Shown piece after piece: positions 18,068 to 28,301 of a stretch of 40,455 nt of DNA; position 1 is the first letter of the stretch, and every line of letters starts with the position of its first letter. The DNA comes from Candidatus Doudnabacteria bacterium. Its GTDB lineage: Bacteria; Patescibacteriota; Doudnabacteria; UBA920; 2-01-FULL-46-14. The position numbers and the translations under genes were made by a program. The notes under the pieces were generated by a model. The model was not told the DNA's origin. It made no database searches and worked only from the letters and a program-made list of their open reading frames with translations. The stretch lies in contig JAHFJD010000003.1 in the NCBI GenBank assembly GCA_023246055.1, positions 1 to 40,455 on the forward strand. Direction: 5' to 3'.

Positions 18068-18757
18068 TCAATATTCGATATCATTCTTTGAACTAATGAT
18101 ATCAATGTCTGATAGGCCTGGCAGTTCAGCTAAACGTTTTGCGAATTTCTCGATCTCTTCTGTATTGATAAATTTGATGTTGTAGCTATGATCGAGGAGC
18201 CGCCCGTTTTCGCGAGCCACGATGTTGAGCAGTTGGTCGTATTTGAGAAATTCCCCAAACAATTGCCGCATTTTGTCTCCGCTAAAACCCCCTGATTCCG
18301 CAGAAAAACTTAACACATAATCATATTTGCGGATTGAACCAAAATTGGTTTTGTACAAAACGTAAGAAATGAGCATCGCAAACCCGGCGGTGATGATGGC
18401 GAGCGCAAAATTGCCCGTGCCGGAAGCAAATCCAATCACCACGACGAGCAGAACAAAAGCCACGTCCCGGACATCTTTGATCGCCGTGCGAAAACGAATA
18501 AGCGACATAGCACCAAACCCAGCAAAAGCCAAGGCTAGCGAATTGCCGATGATCATGACCGTTGCGGAAACCAAAAATCCGATCAAAATCAGGCTAATGG
18601 TAAAGCCTTGGGAATAGGACAGACCCCGGTGGGTCGCTCGGTAGATCACGGCGACGAGGAAACACAAGATAAACGACACTGCAATCCCGAGCAAAATAAA
18701 ATGCAGGCTTAATTTTCCTGAAATCAGAGGCGAAGAAGCGTTGAGAAATGTGGACAT
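18068..18757 (-). CDS. DUF4956 family membrane protein
   Basis: TM N-terminus, LAFAGFGAMSLIRFRTAIKDVRDVAFVLLVVVIGFASGTGNFALAI; next to VTC/CotH genes. Confidence 0.85.
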   Translation of the reverse strand: MSTFLNASSPLISGKLSLHFILLGIAVSFILCFLVAVIYRATHRGLSYSQGFTISLILIGFLVSATVMIIGNSLALAFAGFGAMSLIRFRTAIKDVRDVAFVLLVVVIGFASGTGNFALAIITAGFAMLISYVLYKTNFGSIRKYDYVLSFSAESGGFSGDKMRQLFGEFLKYDQLLNIVARENGRLLDHSYNIKFINTEEIEKFAKRLAELPGLSDIDIISSKNDIEY

Positions 18758-18772
18758 ATGAATGTTAAATTA

Positions 18773-19522
18773 TTAAACGGGTTTATAATTATTATCGTCA
18801 AAAACTGGAATGAGATGGCGAATCGAGTTGCCGTATTTGGAATAAGCCAGCCGCTGGAGATTAAATTTCTGGAGAATCGGGTGAAACCAGCCGGGAAGGA
18901 CATTGTTAAATTTGACCTCAACCACTACACCATCCTGGTAGATTTTTGCCGCATGACCTGGCGGCGAGATAAAATCGAACTGCTCGCGGGACTCGATATT
19001 CTCGTCCACTGTGACGCGAAACTCCCGATTCCGTTTTGAGAGGAGCGCATACCGGATATAAGAGATGAAGATCTTAGGACGCAAGGAGTTTCGGCGCGTG
19101 AACCAAGCAATCTCTTGCATGAATTCGTTGTCACGATTGGCCTTGTGCATATCCAAGAATTTCTTCTGTAATCTAGGCCCACCGGCATCGCCCAACCGCA
19201 GATTCACACGGTCCTTGATGACCAGCTCGTTCTGTTTGCGTTTGAGTTCTGCATAGATCTCGGTATCAGGCGAAAGAGTATCGCCATAGTAGCGAAGTCG
19301 CAATTTTTTCCGATCTGCTACCCCGGCCTCCTTATCCCAAAAACAGTCAAAACCCGGAGTATCATAATACAGGCTGTTAACCCGGTACCAACCCTGACCA
19401 TTCGTACCATATGGATCCCAGATCATGTGCGGGCGCAGAGCAGACACAAGTGGTCTGGCGTGGGATCGCGGTAAAAAATATTTGAACTCAAATCTCTGAA
19501 AATGTAACGTTGGTTTGGCCAT
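18773..19522 (-). CDS. VTC domain (polyphosphate polymerase-like) protein
   Basis: RFEFKYFLPRS, YRVNSLYYDTPGFDCFWDK, KKLRLRYYGD, IYAELKRKQ motifs. Confidence 0.88.
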   Translation of the reverse strand: MAKPTLHFQRFEFKYFLPRSHARPLVSALRPHMIWDPYGTNGQGWYRVNSLYYDTPGFDCFWDKEAGVADRKKLRLRYYGDTLSPDTEIYAELKRKQNELVIKDRVNLRLGDAGGPRLQKKFLDMHKANRDNEFMQEIAWFTRRNSLRPKIFISYIRYALLSKRNREFRVTVDENIESREQFDFISPPGHAAKIYQDGVVVEVKFNNVLPGWFHPILQKFNLQRLAYSKYGNSIRHLIPVFDDNNYKPV

Positions 19523-19577
19523 TTAGGTTCCTTAATATGATACTAAGACTCAAGTCTGGTGTAAAGCCTGCGGTTTT

Positions 19578-20888
19578 CTAACCGGGTGAGGGCGAAACTT
19601 TCCCGCGCAGATAATGGAAAATATCAATAATCTCCTGGCGGTGCAACTCATAGGCCTGATCCGCAGACCGATTAGCATAAATCTTGAGGCGATCTTTGTA
19701 AAGCGAAATCTTAAAGCTGCTGTATGTTTGGTCGTAAAAACGCAGGTCATCCTCAAGATTTTTTTCATCGGCCACGTATTCATAAAGCCGCTGGTTTTTT
19801 TCTTGCAAGAAAAACGGATTCGAAAATATCCGCTGGCCCAGTTTACCATATTGCCTAAAATAGCTATGCGCCGGAGGCGAAATCTCCACGTCCCAAGGGA
19901 CAAAGAAAAATTTGCCCTGTTTTGAATCATAATATAATCGCACATTGTCATCAAACTCATGTGGAGAATTGGCGAGCTCCTGATGCATCTGCCAAGTATA
20001 AAAATTCTCTTTATCTATCAGGTCAAAAATTCTGGCATTAAATTCGCTATCCGGCGCTGTATTGAGAAGTTTGATTAACTCCTCCAATCTGGATAGTTCA
20101 ACATTGTTCTGTTTGGAAGTACCGACAGACACTTGCCAATTCTGGACGTCCTGCCACAGGCTCTCTCCGCCGTTCGAGTTTGAGTAAAAAATGCTGTCTG
20201 GCGAGACGTCCCATTTGTCGAGCATCTCCCGAGACCAGCTTTCGATCGCAAAATATAAGGCCGAGCCCTGGCTATTCACATCGAGGTTGGCAAACCCGCT
20301 CACCGGCGTGTTCAGCCCCAGTTTCCTGGCGCGGTAATTGTTAAAATCCTCAACCGCGAACAGACGGTCATCGGGAATGATAAAACTGACCTCGCTTTGA
20401 CCTTGAAAAAGATTTTTTTTGTCAAATTTCACGAGATAAGATTTCTTGGGCGCGTTCCAGTGTCTTGCTCGGTCGCCGCGATATCTGACTGTGACCTTAT
20501 AAATCTTGCCGTGCGCGCGAAAAACGGCCGGCACAAACATCCGCTCGGTGAGACTCACCCCCATAAAAGCCTCGGGCAAACTCTGATTCAATTTCTCCAG
20601 GTCTTTCGGCGAGATCTGAAGCAAATAGGTCGGGACTGCATCATGCTGAAAAAAATACGGCAAGTAAATAATATCGCTCAATTTCCTCGCCTGCCAATAG
20701 ACTGGCAAGAGTTTGGTTATGCTTGGATGGGCTTGTAGAAACAGTGCCCGGCTTTCCACGGTCTTAAATTTGTTAACGGAAATCAAAACAATAGCAACGA
20801 TGATGATCAAAAACAGCGCTGCTAATTTGGCAATTGGCCGCCACACAGGGCTTTTTATTATGCGAAAATAATACTGTTTTACAGCCAC
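19578..20888 (-). CDS. CotH kinase-like protein, membrane anchored
   Basis: VRYRGDRARHWNAPKKSYLVKF, FFFVPWDVEISPP. Confidence 0.85.
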   Translation of the reverse strand: MAVKQYYFRIIKSPVWRPIAKLAALFLIIIVAIVLISVNKFKTVESRALFLQAHPSITKLLPVYWQARKLSDIIYLPYFFQHDAVPTYLLQISPKDLEKLNQSLPEAFMGVSLTERMFVPAVFRAHGKIYKVTVRYRGDRARHWNAPKKSYLVKFDKKNLFQGQSEVSFIIPDDRLFAVEDFNNYRARKLGLNTPVSGFANLDVNSQGSALYFAIESWSREMLDKWDVSPDSIFYSNSNGGESLWQDVQNWQVSVGTSKQNNVELSRLEELIKLLNTAPDSEFNARIFDLIDKENFYTWQMHQELANSPHEFDDNVRLYYDSKQGKFFFVPWDVEISPPAHSYFRQYGKLGQRIFSNPFFLQEKNQRLYEYVADEKNLEDDLRFYDQTYSSFKISLYKDRLKIYANRSADQAYELHRQEIIDIFHYLRGKVSPSPG

Positions 20889-20906
20889 ACTTTTTTCAGG
20901 CCGAAA

Positions 20907-22697
20907 TTATTGGGACCTAAAAGCCTCTTCATTAATAATCCGTTTACTCACCTTCGTGTCTTTAATTTTCTCTCCAGTAATCCCACTGTTCAGCAAAATC
21001 TTGAAATCTCGAAATTTACTGGCAAACTGTGTAGAGCTGATTTGCTGGCTCACGAGAAAAAAACGATGACGGGTTAGGGTTTTCTTCATCGCAGAATAGA
21101 TATCATCAGGTTTGAGGCGATTAGTATAAATAATGACGTTCTGAAACTGACTGCTATCAGCGGAGTCAAGCTCGCCGTTATCATTGCTATCGTAACGCAG
21201 CTCGAATCCTTTGAAAACATTCTTGTCAGCAAGCTCTGTGGTCAGTTCCTGAAGCTCGAAATCAGGATTGCCTTCGACCTCAATATCGACTGCTCCCAAC
21301 ACAAACTCACTAGCAAATCGCATGCTGTCATTGTTCGTGACATGGAAATTGGCAAGGATTATTCCCTCATTCTCATAACGACTCCGCAAACGGTCGAAAT
21401 TTGCAATTATCTCACTGCGATACTGCTGATACATTTTGTCTGCGTAGTGATTCGTCACCAGCTTCATCCGATCTTTGTAGAGAGACACTTTCATGCTCTC
21501 ATAGATATGATCATAGGCTGCAAGATCTTCAGTCAAATTTTCCTCTTTTGACACGTATCCATAAAGTTTTTTGTTCTTTTCATGTAAAAATTCTGGGTTT
21601 CTGAAGATGCGACCCGCCACGACTCCATAAATGTCAGAGTTATCGCGCTCCGGGGGGTTGCTCGAGACGTTCCACGGCACAAACATAAACTTACCCTTTA
21701 GAGCGTCAAAAAATAGACGAGTATTATCCACGTTCTGGTGGATCGAATTCATGAGCTCCTGGTGGATTTGCCAACCGTAAAAATTATCTTTGTCCACGAG
21801 CTTGAAAATATTCGCGAAAAAAAACTGATCAGAACTGTTATGCAAAAGCTTGATGAGCGCCTCCAGATCGGAAAAATCTTCATAGCCGTAACGATCGTCG
21901 CGGACGACATGATGCCAGGCATAGAGGTTATCCCACATTCCAAAGCTGGTTACCCCTTCGACGTAACCGGGCAAATCCATCACATTGACGCTATAAAAAT
22001 TGCTATTTGACGGCGCTCCCCATTTAGCCAGAGTTTGCGGACTCCAGCCGTCGATCATGAAATACAAACCATGGTTCTCGCCATTGATGATCAAATTGGC
22101 AAAACCACTATCGGGATGAAGGAGGCCGAGTTTGCCTGCTCGCCAATTATGAAATTGCTCCAAAGCGAATTTCCGATCATCGACCAGGATAAAATTGATG
22201 CGGGTTTGGCCCATAAACTGGTCTGAATTTTTGAAATCAATCAAATAGGATTTTTGTGGATATTCCCAATGCAGAGCCTCATCCCCACGATAACGCACTT
22301 CGACATTGTAACTTTTTCCAGCATATCTAAATTTGGCAGGCGCAAAAATCTTGTCATCAGACACTACGTGGCCGGAATTTTTCGCGATCCGCTCATCCAT
22401 CTCTTTAATCTTGGCCAGATCGATTTCGAGTTCAAAGGTTGGAATCTCATCCTTTTTGAAAAAATATGGAAGATACATGATATCACTTATCTGTCTCAAG
22501 CTGCTGTAGATCGTATAGGCCCTGGGATTTTGGCGCAGGGTATCCCTTTTCCTAACTAGCATGAAGCCCAAAAACAACACACCGACAAGAAAAACTGTCA
22601 GGAAAATTTTCGCTCTCCGGCTCTTCACAAACCGGTAATAATAACGGCTGATCATGCGCATAAGCCAAATTTTACCAAAATCCCTTGGAAAATTCAA
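20907..22697 (-). CDS. CotH kinase-like protein (paralogue with C-terminal extension)
   Basis: VRYRGDEALHWEYPQKSYLIDFKNSDQF, FMFVPWNVSSNPPERD; similar to the adjacent CotH ORF. Confidence 0.85.
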   Translation of the reverse strand: MNFPRDFGKIWLMRMISRYYYRFVKSRRAKIFLTVFLVGVLFLGFMLVRKRDTLRQNPRAYTIYSSLRQISDIMYLPYFFKKDEIPTFELEIDLAKIKEMDERIAKNSGHVVSDDKIFAPAKFRYAGKSYNVEVRYRGDEALHWEYPQKSYLIDFKNSDQFMGQTRINFILVDDRKFALEQFHNWRAGKLGLLHPDSGFANLIINGENHGLYFMIDGWSPQTLAKWGAPSNSNFYSVNVMDLPGYVEGVTSFGMWDNLYAWHHVVRDDRYGYEDFSDLEALIKLLHNSSDQFFFANIFKLVDKDNFYGWQIHQELMNSIHQNVDNTRLFFDALKGKFMFVPWNVSSNPPERDNSDIYGVVAGRIFRNPEFLHEKNKKLYGYVSKEENLTEDLAAYDHIYESMKVSLYKDRMKLVTNHYADKMYQQYRSEIIANFDRLRSRYENEGIILANFHVTNNDSMRFASEFVLGAVDIEVEGNPDFELQELTTELADKNVFKGFELRYDSNDNGELDSADSSQFQNVIIYTNRLKPDDIYSAMKKTLTRHRFFLVSQQISSTQFASKFRDFKILLNSGITGEKIKDTKVSKRIINEEAFRSQ

Positions 22698-22734
22698 TGA
22701 TTGCGGCTATTCAAAATCCGCGAGAGAAACTGTC

Positions 22735-23853
22735 CTATTTTTTCTCATACTGCTCCAGGTGGCGCTCCACGGATCGTTCCCAGGAAAAATTTTCACGCAC
22801 AAACTGTTTGCCTGCCCCACCCATACGTTTAGCCAAATCCCGATCATTTTTCAACTTCAAAATTGCTTCAGCGATTGCATCTACATCACTTTCTGGTACG
22901 ATTATTCCCGTCTTGCCGTCCAGAATCGTCTCCGGAATTCCTCCGCTCGCGGTACCGATCACTGGCAAGCCGAAATACTGCGCTTCCAAAATGGAGAGGC
23001 CCAAGCCCTCCACATCACCGTCATTTGCCAAGTACTTGGAGGTCATGGCAAAAACATTGCTGGCTTGGTAATAGCTGGCGATGGACGCCACAGATCCGGC
23101 AAAAATCACTCGATCTGAAACATGTAATTGGCTGGCGAGATTTTTGAGATTTTCTGCCTCTGGCCCTTTGCCCACGATCAGGAGTTTAATTTTTGAATCA
23201 GACAGTTTTGACACAGCTCTGATCAAATCATCAATCCCTTTGCGACGGATTAACTGGCCGACGCAGAGCACCACAAACTCGTCAGGACCTAAATGATACT
23301 GTTTACGGACATCCGCTTTGCTCTCGCTGTCAGAGGGGTCATCAACTCCGGGATAAATCACGGCAAATTGCTTGGCCTCCACTCTCTGCCGGGCGGTGGC
23401 GAGCGCCATTGTGGAGCGACTGTTGGCCAAGGCGAGATCAACTTTCCGTAACGTGTACCGCTTCGCCCATTTGACTAGCGCTGACCCTTGCCTTGTCGCC
23501 ACGTCTGTACCGTGGAGTGTGAGGAAAACCTTTTTGCGAAATACCAATTTGGCAAACACAATCACAAAAAACCCCACAGGAAAAATATTGGAAGCGTGAA
23601 ACACCTCGAAATGTCGGAATCTGTGGATATATTTGGCTGTAAGCCACAGCATAGACCAGATGCCAGTCCCTGCAAACGCAAACACCTCCAGCTTGCCGCG
23701 GATCTCATGCCGCGGCTGCGAATTTTTGAATGCCACAACCTTCACGGCTTCGACACGAGGATCAACGGCCATGTGCCCCGCAAGTCCTCCGGCAAATGTC
23801 GCCACACCCCCGCGATCCGGCAAATAACCGGAATTGAAATAACCAATCTTCAT
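22735..23853 (-). CDS. Glycosyltransferase family 4 (GT-B)
   Basis: DRGGVATFAGGLA, VVLCVGQLIRRKGIDDLI, EGLGLSILEAQYFGLPVIGTASGGIPETILDGKTGIIV. Confidence 0.93.
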   Translation of the reverse strand: MKIGYFNSGYLPDRGGVATFAGGLAGHMAVDPRVEAVKVVAFKNSQPRHEIRGKLEVFAFAGTGIWSMLWLTAKYIHRFRHFEVFHASNIFPVGFFVIVFAKLVFRKKVFLTLHGTDVATRQGSALVKWAKRYTLRKVDLALANSRSTMALATARQRVEAKQFAVIYPGVDDPSDSESKADVRKQYHLGPDEFVVLCVGQLIRRKGIDDLIRAVSKLSDSKIKLLIVGKGPEAENLKNLASQLHVSDRVIFAGSVASIASYYQASNVFAMTSKYLANDGDVEGLGLSILEAQYFGLPVIGTASGGIPETILDGKTGIIVPESDVDAIAEAILKLKNDRDLAKRMGGAGKQFVRENFSWERSVERHLEQYEKK

Positions 23854-24596
23854 ATTCTTGGAAATTCTCTTTTGCCAATGATCATTTTGATTATCGTTTT
23901 TACCATAAACCAGACTCTGCCAAGCCGTCCCATCACATAGTATCTCACTAACACATCGCTCCCGCTTTTTAGGCGATATTTTCCCGTAGCCGCATTGTAG
24001 ATGACTTCCGCAACTTTTTCAGGAGGCATGCCTTCTGGAGCGCCCATCTGCGTCGCAGTCAGCCCAGGATGAACTGCCAGGACAAGCAAATCAGGCCGCT
24101 CTTCAGCGAGCGATTTCGTAAACCCTCGCAGTCCCCATTTGGTTGCCGAATACACGCTGGCCTTTTTTTTGCCAAACAACCCGAGCCTGCTTCCCACATT
24201 GACGAGAGACTTGCGCACGATCGGCAGCAATTCATGCGTGAGTTTAACCTGCCCCTCAAGATTGACTGCGATGAGCCTGCGGATCTCCGCAAAGCCTTGT
24301 TCATTGACTAGACCCTGCTCATAAATCCCCGCATTGTTGATCAAAATATCAATCCGACCAAATCGACCGGCCGTAATTTCGGCAGTGCGTTTGATGCTGT
24401 CATCGTCGCGCAAGTCCAATTCGAGGGTCAGAATCTCAAGCGCGCCAGCTTGCTTGCATTCCAGAGCGGCTGCTTCAGCTTCTGTCTTGGAATTCTGATA
24501 AGTAATGACGATACTATATCCCTCACGGGCAAAACGCAGAGCAGTCGCCCGGCCAATGCCGCGCGATGCCCCGGAAATAAACACGGTTTTATTCAT
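23850..24596 (-). CDS. SDR family oxidoreductase
   Basis: MNKTVFISGASRGIGRATALRFA, NNAGIYEQG, YSATKWGLRGFTKSLA; ORF extends to 24638. Confidence 0.92.
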   Translation of the reverse strand: MNKTVFISGASRGIGRATALRFAREGYSIVITYQNSKTEAEAAALECKQAGALEILTLELDLRDDDSIKRTAEITAGRFGRIDILINNAGIYEQGLVNEQGFAEIRRLIAVNLEGQVKLTHELLPIVRKSLVNVGSRLGLFGKKKASVYSATKWGLRGFTKSLAEERPDLLVLAVHPGLTATQMGAPEGMPPEKVAEVIYNAATGKYRLKSGSDVLVRYYVMGRLGRVWFMVKTIIKMIIGKREFPRI

Positions 24597-24690
24597 CTGG
24601 TAATTTTGATCAGTTGTCCCAAGTTTCATACAAGGCAAGTGCGTAAGTCCTAATATAAATATACATAAATCAATTCCGCACCGCTACCTT

Positions 24691-24728
24691 ATACTCATAG
24701 ACTTCACGGCCGTGAAGTCTATGAGTAT
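24691..24728. repeat. Perfect 38-bp palindrome
   Basis: ATACTCATAGACTTCACGGCCGTGAAGTCTATGAGTAT, directly adjacent to the stop codon of the 24729-26042 CDS. Confidence 0.95.
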
Positions 24729-26042
24729 CTATGTGCCGATAGATGTTATCAACTCCAAAAATTTATTAACCAGCACCTCATAGATAAAATTTTCCTGAAC
24801 TCTTTTTCTTGCGGCTGACCCCATGCGTTCTCGCAGCCTGTCATTCTGCAACAGTTTAACTATCGCCTCTGCTAGACGACTCGAGTCCTTAGCCGGGACG
24901 ATTATTCCACACTCACCCTCCTCTTGCCCCTCCCCTCGAGGGAGGGGAATTCCTTTGTGTGCTTCCCTCCCATTGATGGGGAGGGTCAGGGAGGGGTGAA
25001 CAATCTCCGGAGTGCCACCGATGTTTGTACCTACTACCGGCACACCGCAAGCCATAGCCTCAATCGTCACTTGCCCAAAATGCTCCATCCAAACAGAAGG
25101 CATAACAAACACTTTTGATTCATTTAAATATTTGGGAAGCTCGGTAAATGGTTTTTTGCCCAGCAATTCAACATGGTCCTTTATGCCAAGCTGCGCAATG
25201 AGACCATTCATCTCTTGACTCTCTCCACCGCCACCAACAATACCCAATTTTGCATCTGGCACTGCATTCAGTATTTCTGGCATGGCCTGCAACAAATAAC
25301 CAATTCCCTTTTCCGCAAAATTTATCCGCCCAATGAACAGCAGATCATATTTTTTTTCTAAGTTTTGCGGTCGGAACAAATCCGCCTCAACACCCACGCC
25401 GATCACGGCTATTTTTGACGGCTCAAGTCCCATATCGAGACCTTCCTTTGAAGCGGCTTCGCTCACAAACACCACGCGGTCGGCTTTTGCGTAGATCCCT
25501 TTCACATATTTTCTCTGCAATGACTTTTCCAAAAATATCATCTCCAAAAAAGGATCCAAAAAACTTCTATACCAAACGCGCTTCCCATAAACTTGTGCGG
25601 CAGTCCGGCGGAGGTGCCACTGCCAGGCGGTGATTTGCCGGAACAGAAACGGGGCTCGCAATCTGGATTTGATTTCCGCGACAGCGTAACCGGTGAGCCG
25701 AGACTGCCAAACATAAATGACTGACAAATCGAGTTTAGCATCAAGCTGGCGAATCATTCTCTGGGTTGCGACGCGGTACCACAGATTGATGAGCCGATTG
25801 AGAGGGAAAATTTTTGGGTTATTCACACTGGGCGGAAAATATCGCAAGACCTTCACCCCATCCACGTCCACACTTCCCCTTCGCCAAAAAGACAGCCAGG
25901 GCGCAACCACATAAACCTTGTGTCCAAGTTTCACGAGGCGGCGCATCTTTTCAATAAAATAGTGATACGTACCGAGATGCTCTCCGATCTCCTGCTCCGT
26001 GCCAAATTTGTAGGCGACTACGCAGATTTTCATAGTAATCAT
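24729..26042 (-). CDS. Glycosyltransferase family 4 (GT-B) with repeat-derived insertion
   Basis: DLLFIGRINFAEKGIGYLLQAM, HFGQVTIEAMACGVPVVGTNIGGTPEIV, GIIVPAKDSSRLAEAIVKLL. Confidence 0.92.
   Translation of the reverse strand: MITMKICVVAYKFGTEQEIGEHLGTYHYFIEKMRRLVKLGHKVYVVAPWLSFWRRGSVDVDGVKVLRYFPPSVNNPKIFPLNRLINLWYRVATQRMIRQLDAKLDLSVIYVWQSRLTGYAVAEIKSRLRAPFLFRQITAWQWHLRRTAAQVYGKRVWYRSFLDPFLEMIFLEKSLQRKYVKGIYAKADRVVFVSEAASKEGLDMGLEPSKIAVIGVGVEADLFRPQNLEKKYDLLFIGRINFAEKGIGYLLQAMPEILNAVPDAKLGIVGGGGESQEMNGLIAQLGIKDHVELLGKKPFTELPKYLNESKVFVMPSVWMEHFGQVTIEAMACGVPVVGTNIGGTPEIVHPSLTLPINGREAHKGIPLPRGEGQEEGECGIIVPAKDSSRLAEAIVKLLQNDRLRERMGSAARKRVQENFIYEVLVNKFLELITSIGT
24909..24998 (-). repeat. 90-bp in-frame palindromic insertion (30 codons) in glycosyltransferase
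   Basis: HPSLTLPINGREAHKGIPLPRGEGQEEGEC between GGTPEIV and GIIVPAK; DNA has cccctcccctcgagggagggg. Confidence 0.75.
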
Positions 26043-26156
26043 TATATCTAATCATTGACTTTCCGGCCATACGGGGAATTAATCCGCAGTGAGGCCGATT
26101 TTTTTGCTTGCTGTTTTAAACAGATTCTTTTAAGCTTATTGTGAAAGGCTAACCTT

Positions 26157-27215
26157 ATGAAAGTTCTCTATGTCTTCGCTGGCGCGCGCAAAGGACGTTT
26201 TGAAGGAGTCCCTGGCGTTGACTACCCCGACACCCAGCTCTACGGCTTCAATCATCTGCAAAAACATGGCATTGATGCCGCATTCAAGGAAACGAATGAT
26301 CTTTTCCCTGCAATAATCAGGGCCAAGGTGGGTTTCCGGATTCGACATTTTCTGATGTTCTTTGCGACCTTTGGTTATGATATCGTGTTCGGGTCCGCGC
26401 TGATGTATATGCTATTTTGGAAACGCCTCATTCCGCGGCGGACGAAATTTGTGCTTCTCAATTTCAGCCTAAAACGGCTGCTGGAATCAAATAAAGATAA
26501 GCCCTTGAAACTGGCGCTGATCCATTGGCTGCTCAAGGGAGCCGATGAGGTTGTCAACGTGAGCGCGGTGCAGCAGAAGTATCTTGCAGAACACTGTCCG
26601 TATTTGCACGGCAAAATGAGCGTGGTATTCGGGAACGTGGACATCGATTTTTATCACGGTGACAGATCTCGCAGTGAGGATTTTTTTGCAGTGGGGCGGG
26701 ATAACGGCCGAGACTATAAAACGCTCATTGAGGCCGCGCGCCGATTACCTCAAGCTCGTTTTGAAATTGCATGCGGCGAGCGCAACGTGAAAGGCATCAC
26801 CAACATACCCCAAAATGTAACCGTGCATTATAACTTTAGGTTTCCACAAGTCAAGAAAAAACTGGAAACCGCTCGCGCGATGCTGCTCATCACGCATCCT
26901 GACACGTTTAGCGACGGTGCCGACTGTTCAGGACAAACGGTCCTGATGGAGGCGATGGCATCAGGCGTCCCCATCATCATGACCAGAAAAGCGTATCTGC
27001 CAGAGTATGTGACCGACGGAGTGGAGGCCCTAGTTGTTGAACCTTATGACGTGGAGGGGATTGTGAAGGCCGTCCGCCAGCTGGACGACGAATCGTTTCG
27101 TGCCCACATGGGAAAAAACGCACGGGAACGTGCAGAGAAACAGCTTAGCAGCGCACTTATGGGAGAGCGTCTGGCGCGCGTGTTTCGAACTGTATTGGCG
27201 CGATCCCAATCTTAA
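26157..27215 (+). CDS. Glycosyltransferase (GT-B, GT4-like)
   Basis: GADEVVNVSAVQQKYL, DCSGQTVLMEAMASGVPIIMTRKAYLPEYVTDGVEALVVEPYDVEGIVKAV. Confidence 0.85.
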   Translation: MKVLYVFAGARKGRFEGVPGVDYPDTQLYGFNHLQKHGIDAAFKETNDLFPAIIRAKVGFRIRHFLMFFATFGYDIVFGSALMYMLFWKRLIPRRTKFVLLNFSLKRLLESNKDKPLKLALIHWLLKGADEVVNVSAVQQKYLAEHCPYLHGKMSVVFGNVDIDFYHGDRSRSEDFFAVGRDNGRDYKTLIEAARRLPQARFEIACGERNVKGITNIPQNVTVHYNFRFPQVKKKLETARAMLLITHPDTFSDGADCSGQTVLMEAMASGVPIIMTRKAYLPEYVTDGVEALVVEPYDVEGIVKAVRQLDDESFRAHMGKNARERAEKQLSSALMGERLARVFRTVLARSQS

Positions 27216-27237
27216 CAGTAATTTTTTGTGGCTGCCC

Positions 27238-28236
27238 TTAACCCCACCCAACGGGGAAATTTTTTTTAACCTCGATATTCTCAAAATCACGACTTTTTTT
27301 TGAACCAACGCGTAATGCCCAGGCCGCCATACGCTTTATTCCCTCCTCAATAGATACAGTATTTCTGTAGCCGAAAATTTCTTTCACTTTGCTGTGGTCC
27401 GAGTAAGCGTTTTTTACCTCGTTTCTCGGCGGCAAATGCTCAATTTTAAACTCCACACCCATAGCGCCGCCTACAATTTCAGCAAGCTTATTGACGGTCA
27501 TCACTTCATCGCCCCCAATATTGAAGACTTGCCCATAAGCTTTGGGTTCAAAAATAGAACTAGCGATGGTCCGCGCTACGTCACTAATATAAGTAAACGC
27601 TCGTTGCTGCTCCCCGTCGCCAAAAACCGCCATCGGTTTCCCCTGCATCAGATTGTTCATAAAGATCCCAATCACGTTGCGATATTTATCAGCGATATTC
27701 TGTTTTTCGCCAAATACATTGTGCGGCCGGAAAATAATATGCGGCAAACCGAACATCTCATGACTCACTTTCAGCTCCTGTTCCACTGCGTATTTGGCGA
27801 TACCATAGGAATCTTCAGGCTGCGGAACAGTATCTTCCCGCAGCGGTAGCTGTCCGGCCCCATAAACGGCGATGGAAGAAGTAAAAACGAAGCCTTTAAT
27901 GTTGTTATTGACTGAAGCGTTAATTAAATTTACGCTTCCAATTAAATTGTTTTCATAATTAAACCTTTTGATAAAATGACTCAACCCTTCAGCGGCGTAA
28001 GCCGCTAAATGGTAAACAAAATCAAACTGCCTCTCAGCAAACAGCTTGCTTATAAATTCATGATTAGTAATGCTGCCTTCGATAAACTGGGCAGAAGGGT
28101 TGACGTTTTCGCGAAAGCCCCCGCTCAAATCGTCCAATACCGTAACCTGGTGTCCGAGGTTAACGAGCTCGGAAGCGACATGGGAACCGATGAATCCCGC
28201 CCCGCCCGTTACTAATATTTTATTCCTCTTGCTCAT
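27238..28236 (-). CDS. NAD-dependent epimerase/dehydratase
   Basis: KILVTGGAGFIGSHVASEL, YxxxK as YGIAKYAVEQ, RPHNVFGEKQN. Confidence 0.93.
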   Translation of the reverse strand: MSKRNKILVTGGAGFIGSHVASELVNLGHQVTVLDDLSGGFRENVNPSAQFIEGSITNHEFISKLFAERQFDFVYHLAAYAAEGLSHFIKRFNYENNLIGSVNLINASVNNNIKGFVFTSSIAVYGAGQLPLREDTVPQPEDSYGIAKYAVEQELKVSHEMFGLPHIIFRPHNVFGEKQNIADKYRNVIGIFMNNLMQGKPMAVFGDGEQQRAFTYISDVARTIASSIFEPKAYGQVFNIGGDEVMTVNKLAEIVGGAMGVEFKIEHLPPRNEVKNAYSDHSKVKEIFGYRNTVSIEEGIKRMAAWALRVGSKKSRDFENIEVKKNFPVGWG

Positions 28237-28301
28237 AATCTTGTTGAATCAAGCATGATTTGGTTCCGGTTTTTCAAGCTCTATTTTATCATCTTTTCTT
28301 T

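Noticed and set aside
19550-19960. Minus-strand 136-aa ORF
   Set aside because: Shifted frame within the CotH gene 19578-20888; no independent coding evidence.
22654-23118. Plus-strand 154-aa ORF
   Set aside because: Overlaps the well-supported GT4 gene on the opposite strand; no motif.
24691-24728. Classical rho-independent terminator interpretation
   Set aside because: The stem is strong but no U-tract follows on the coding strand, so kept as a palindrome of unknown role.
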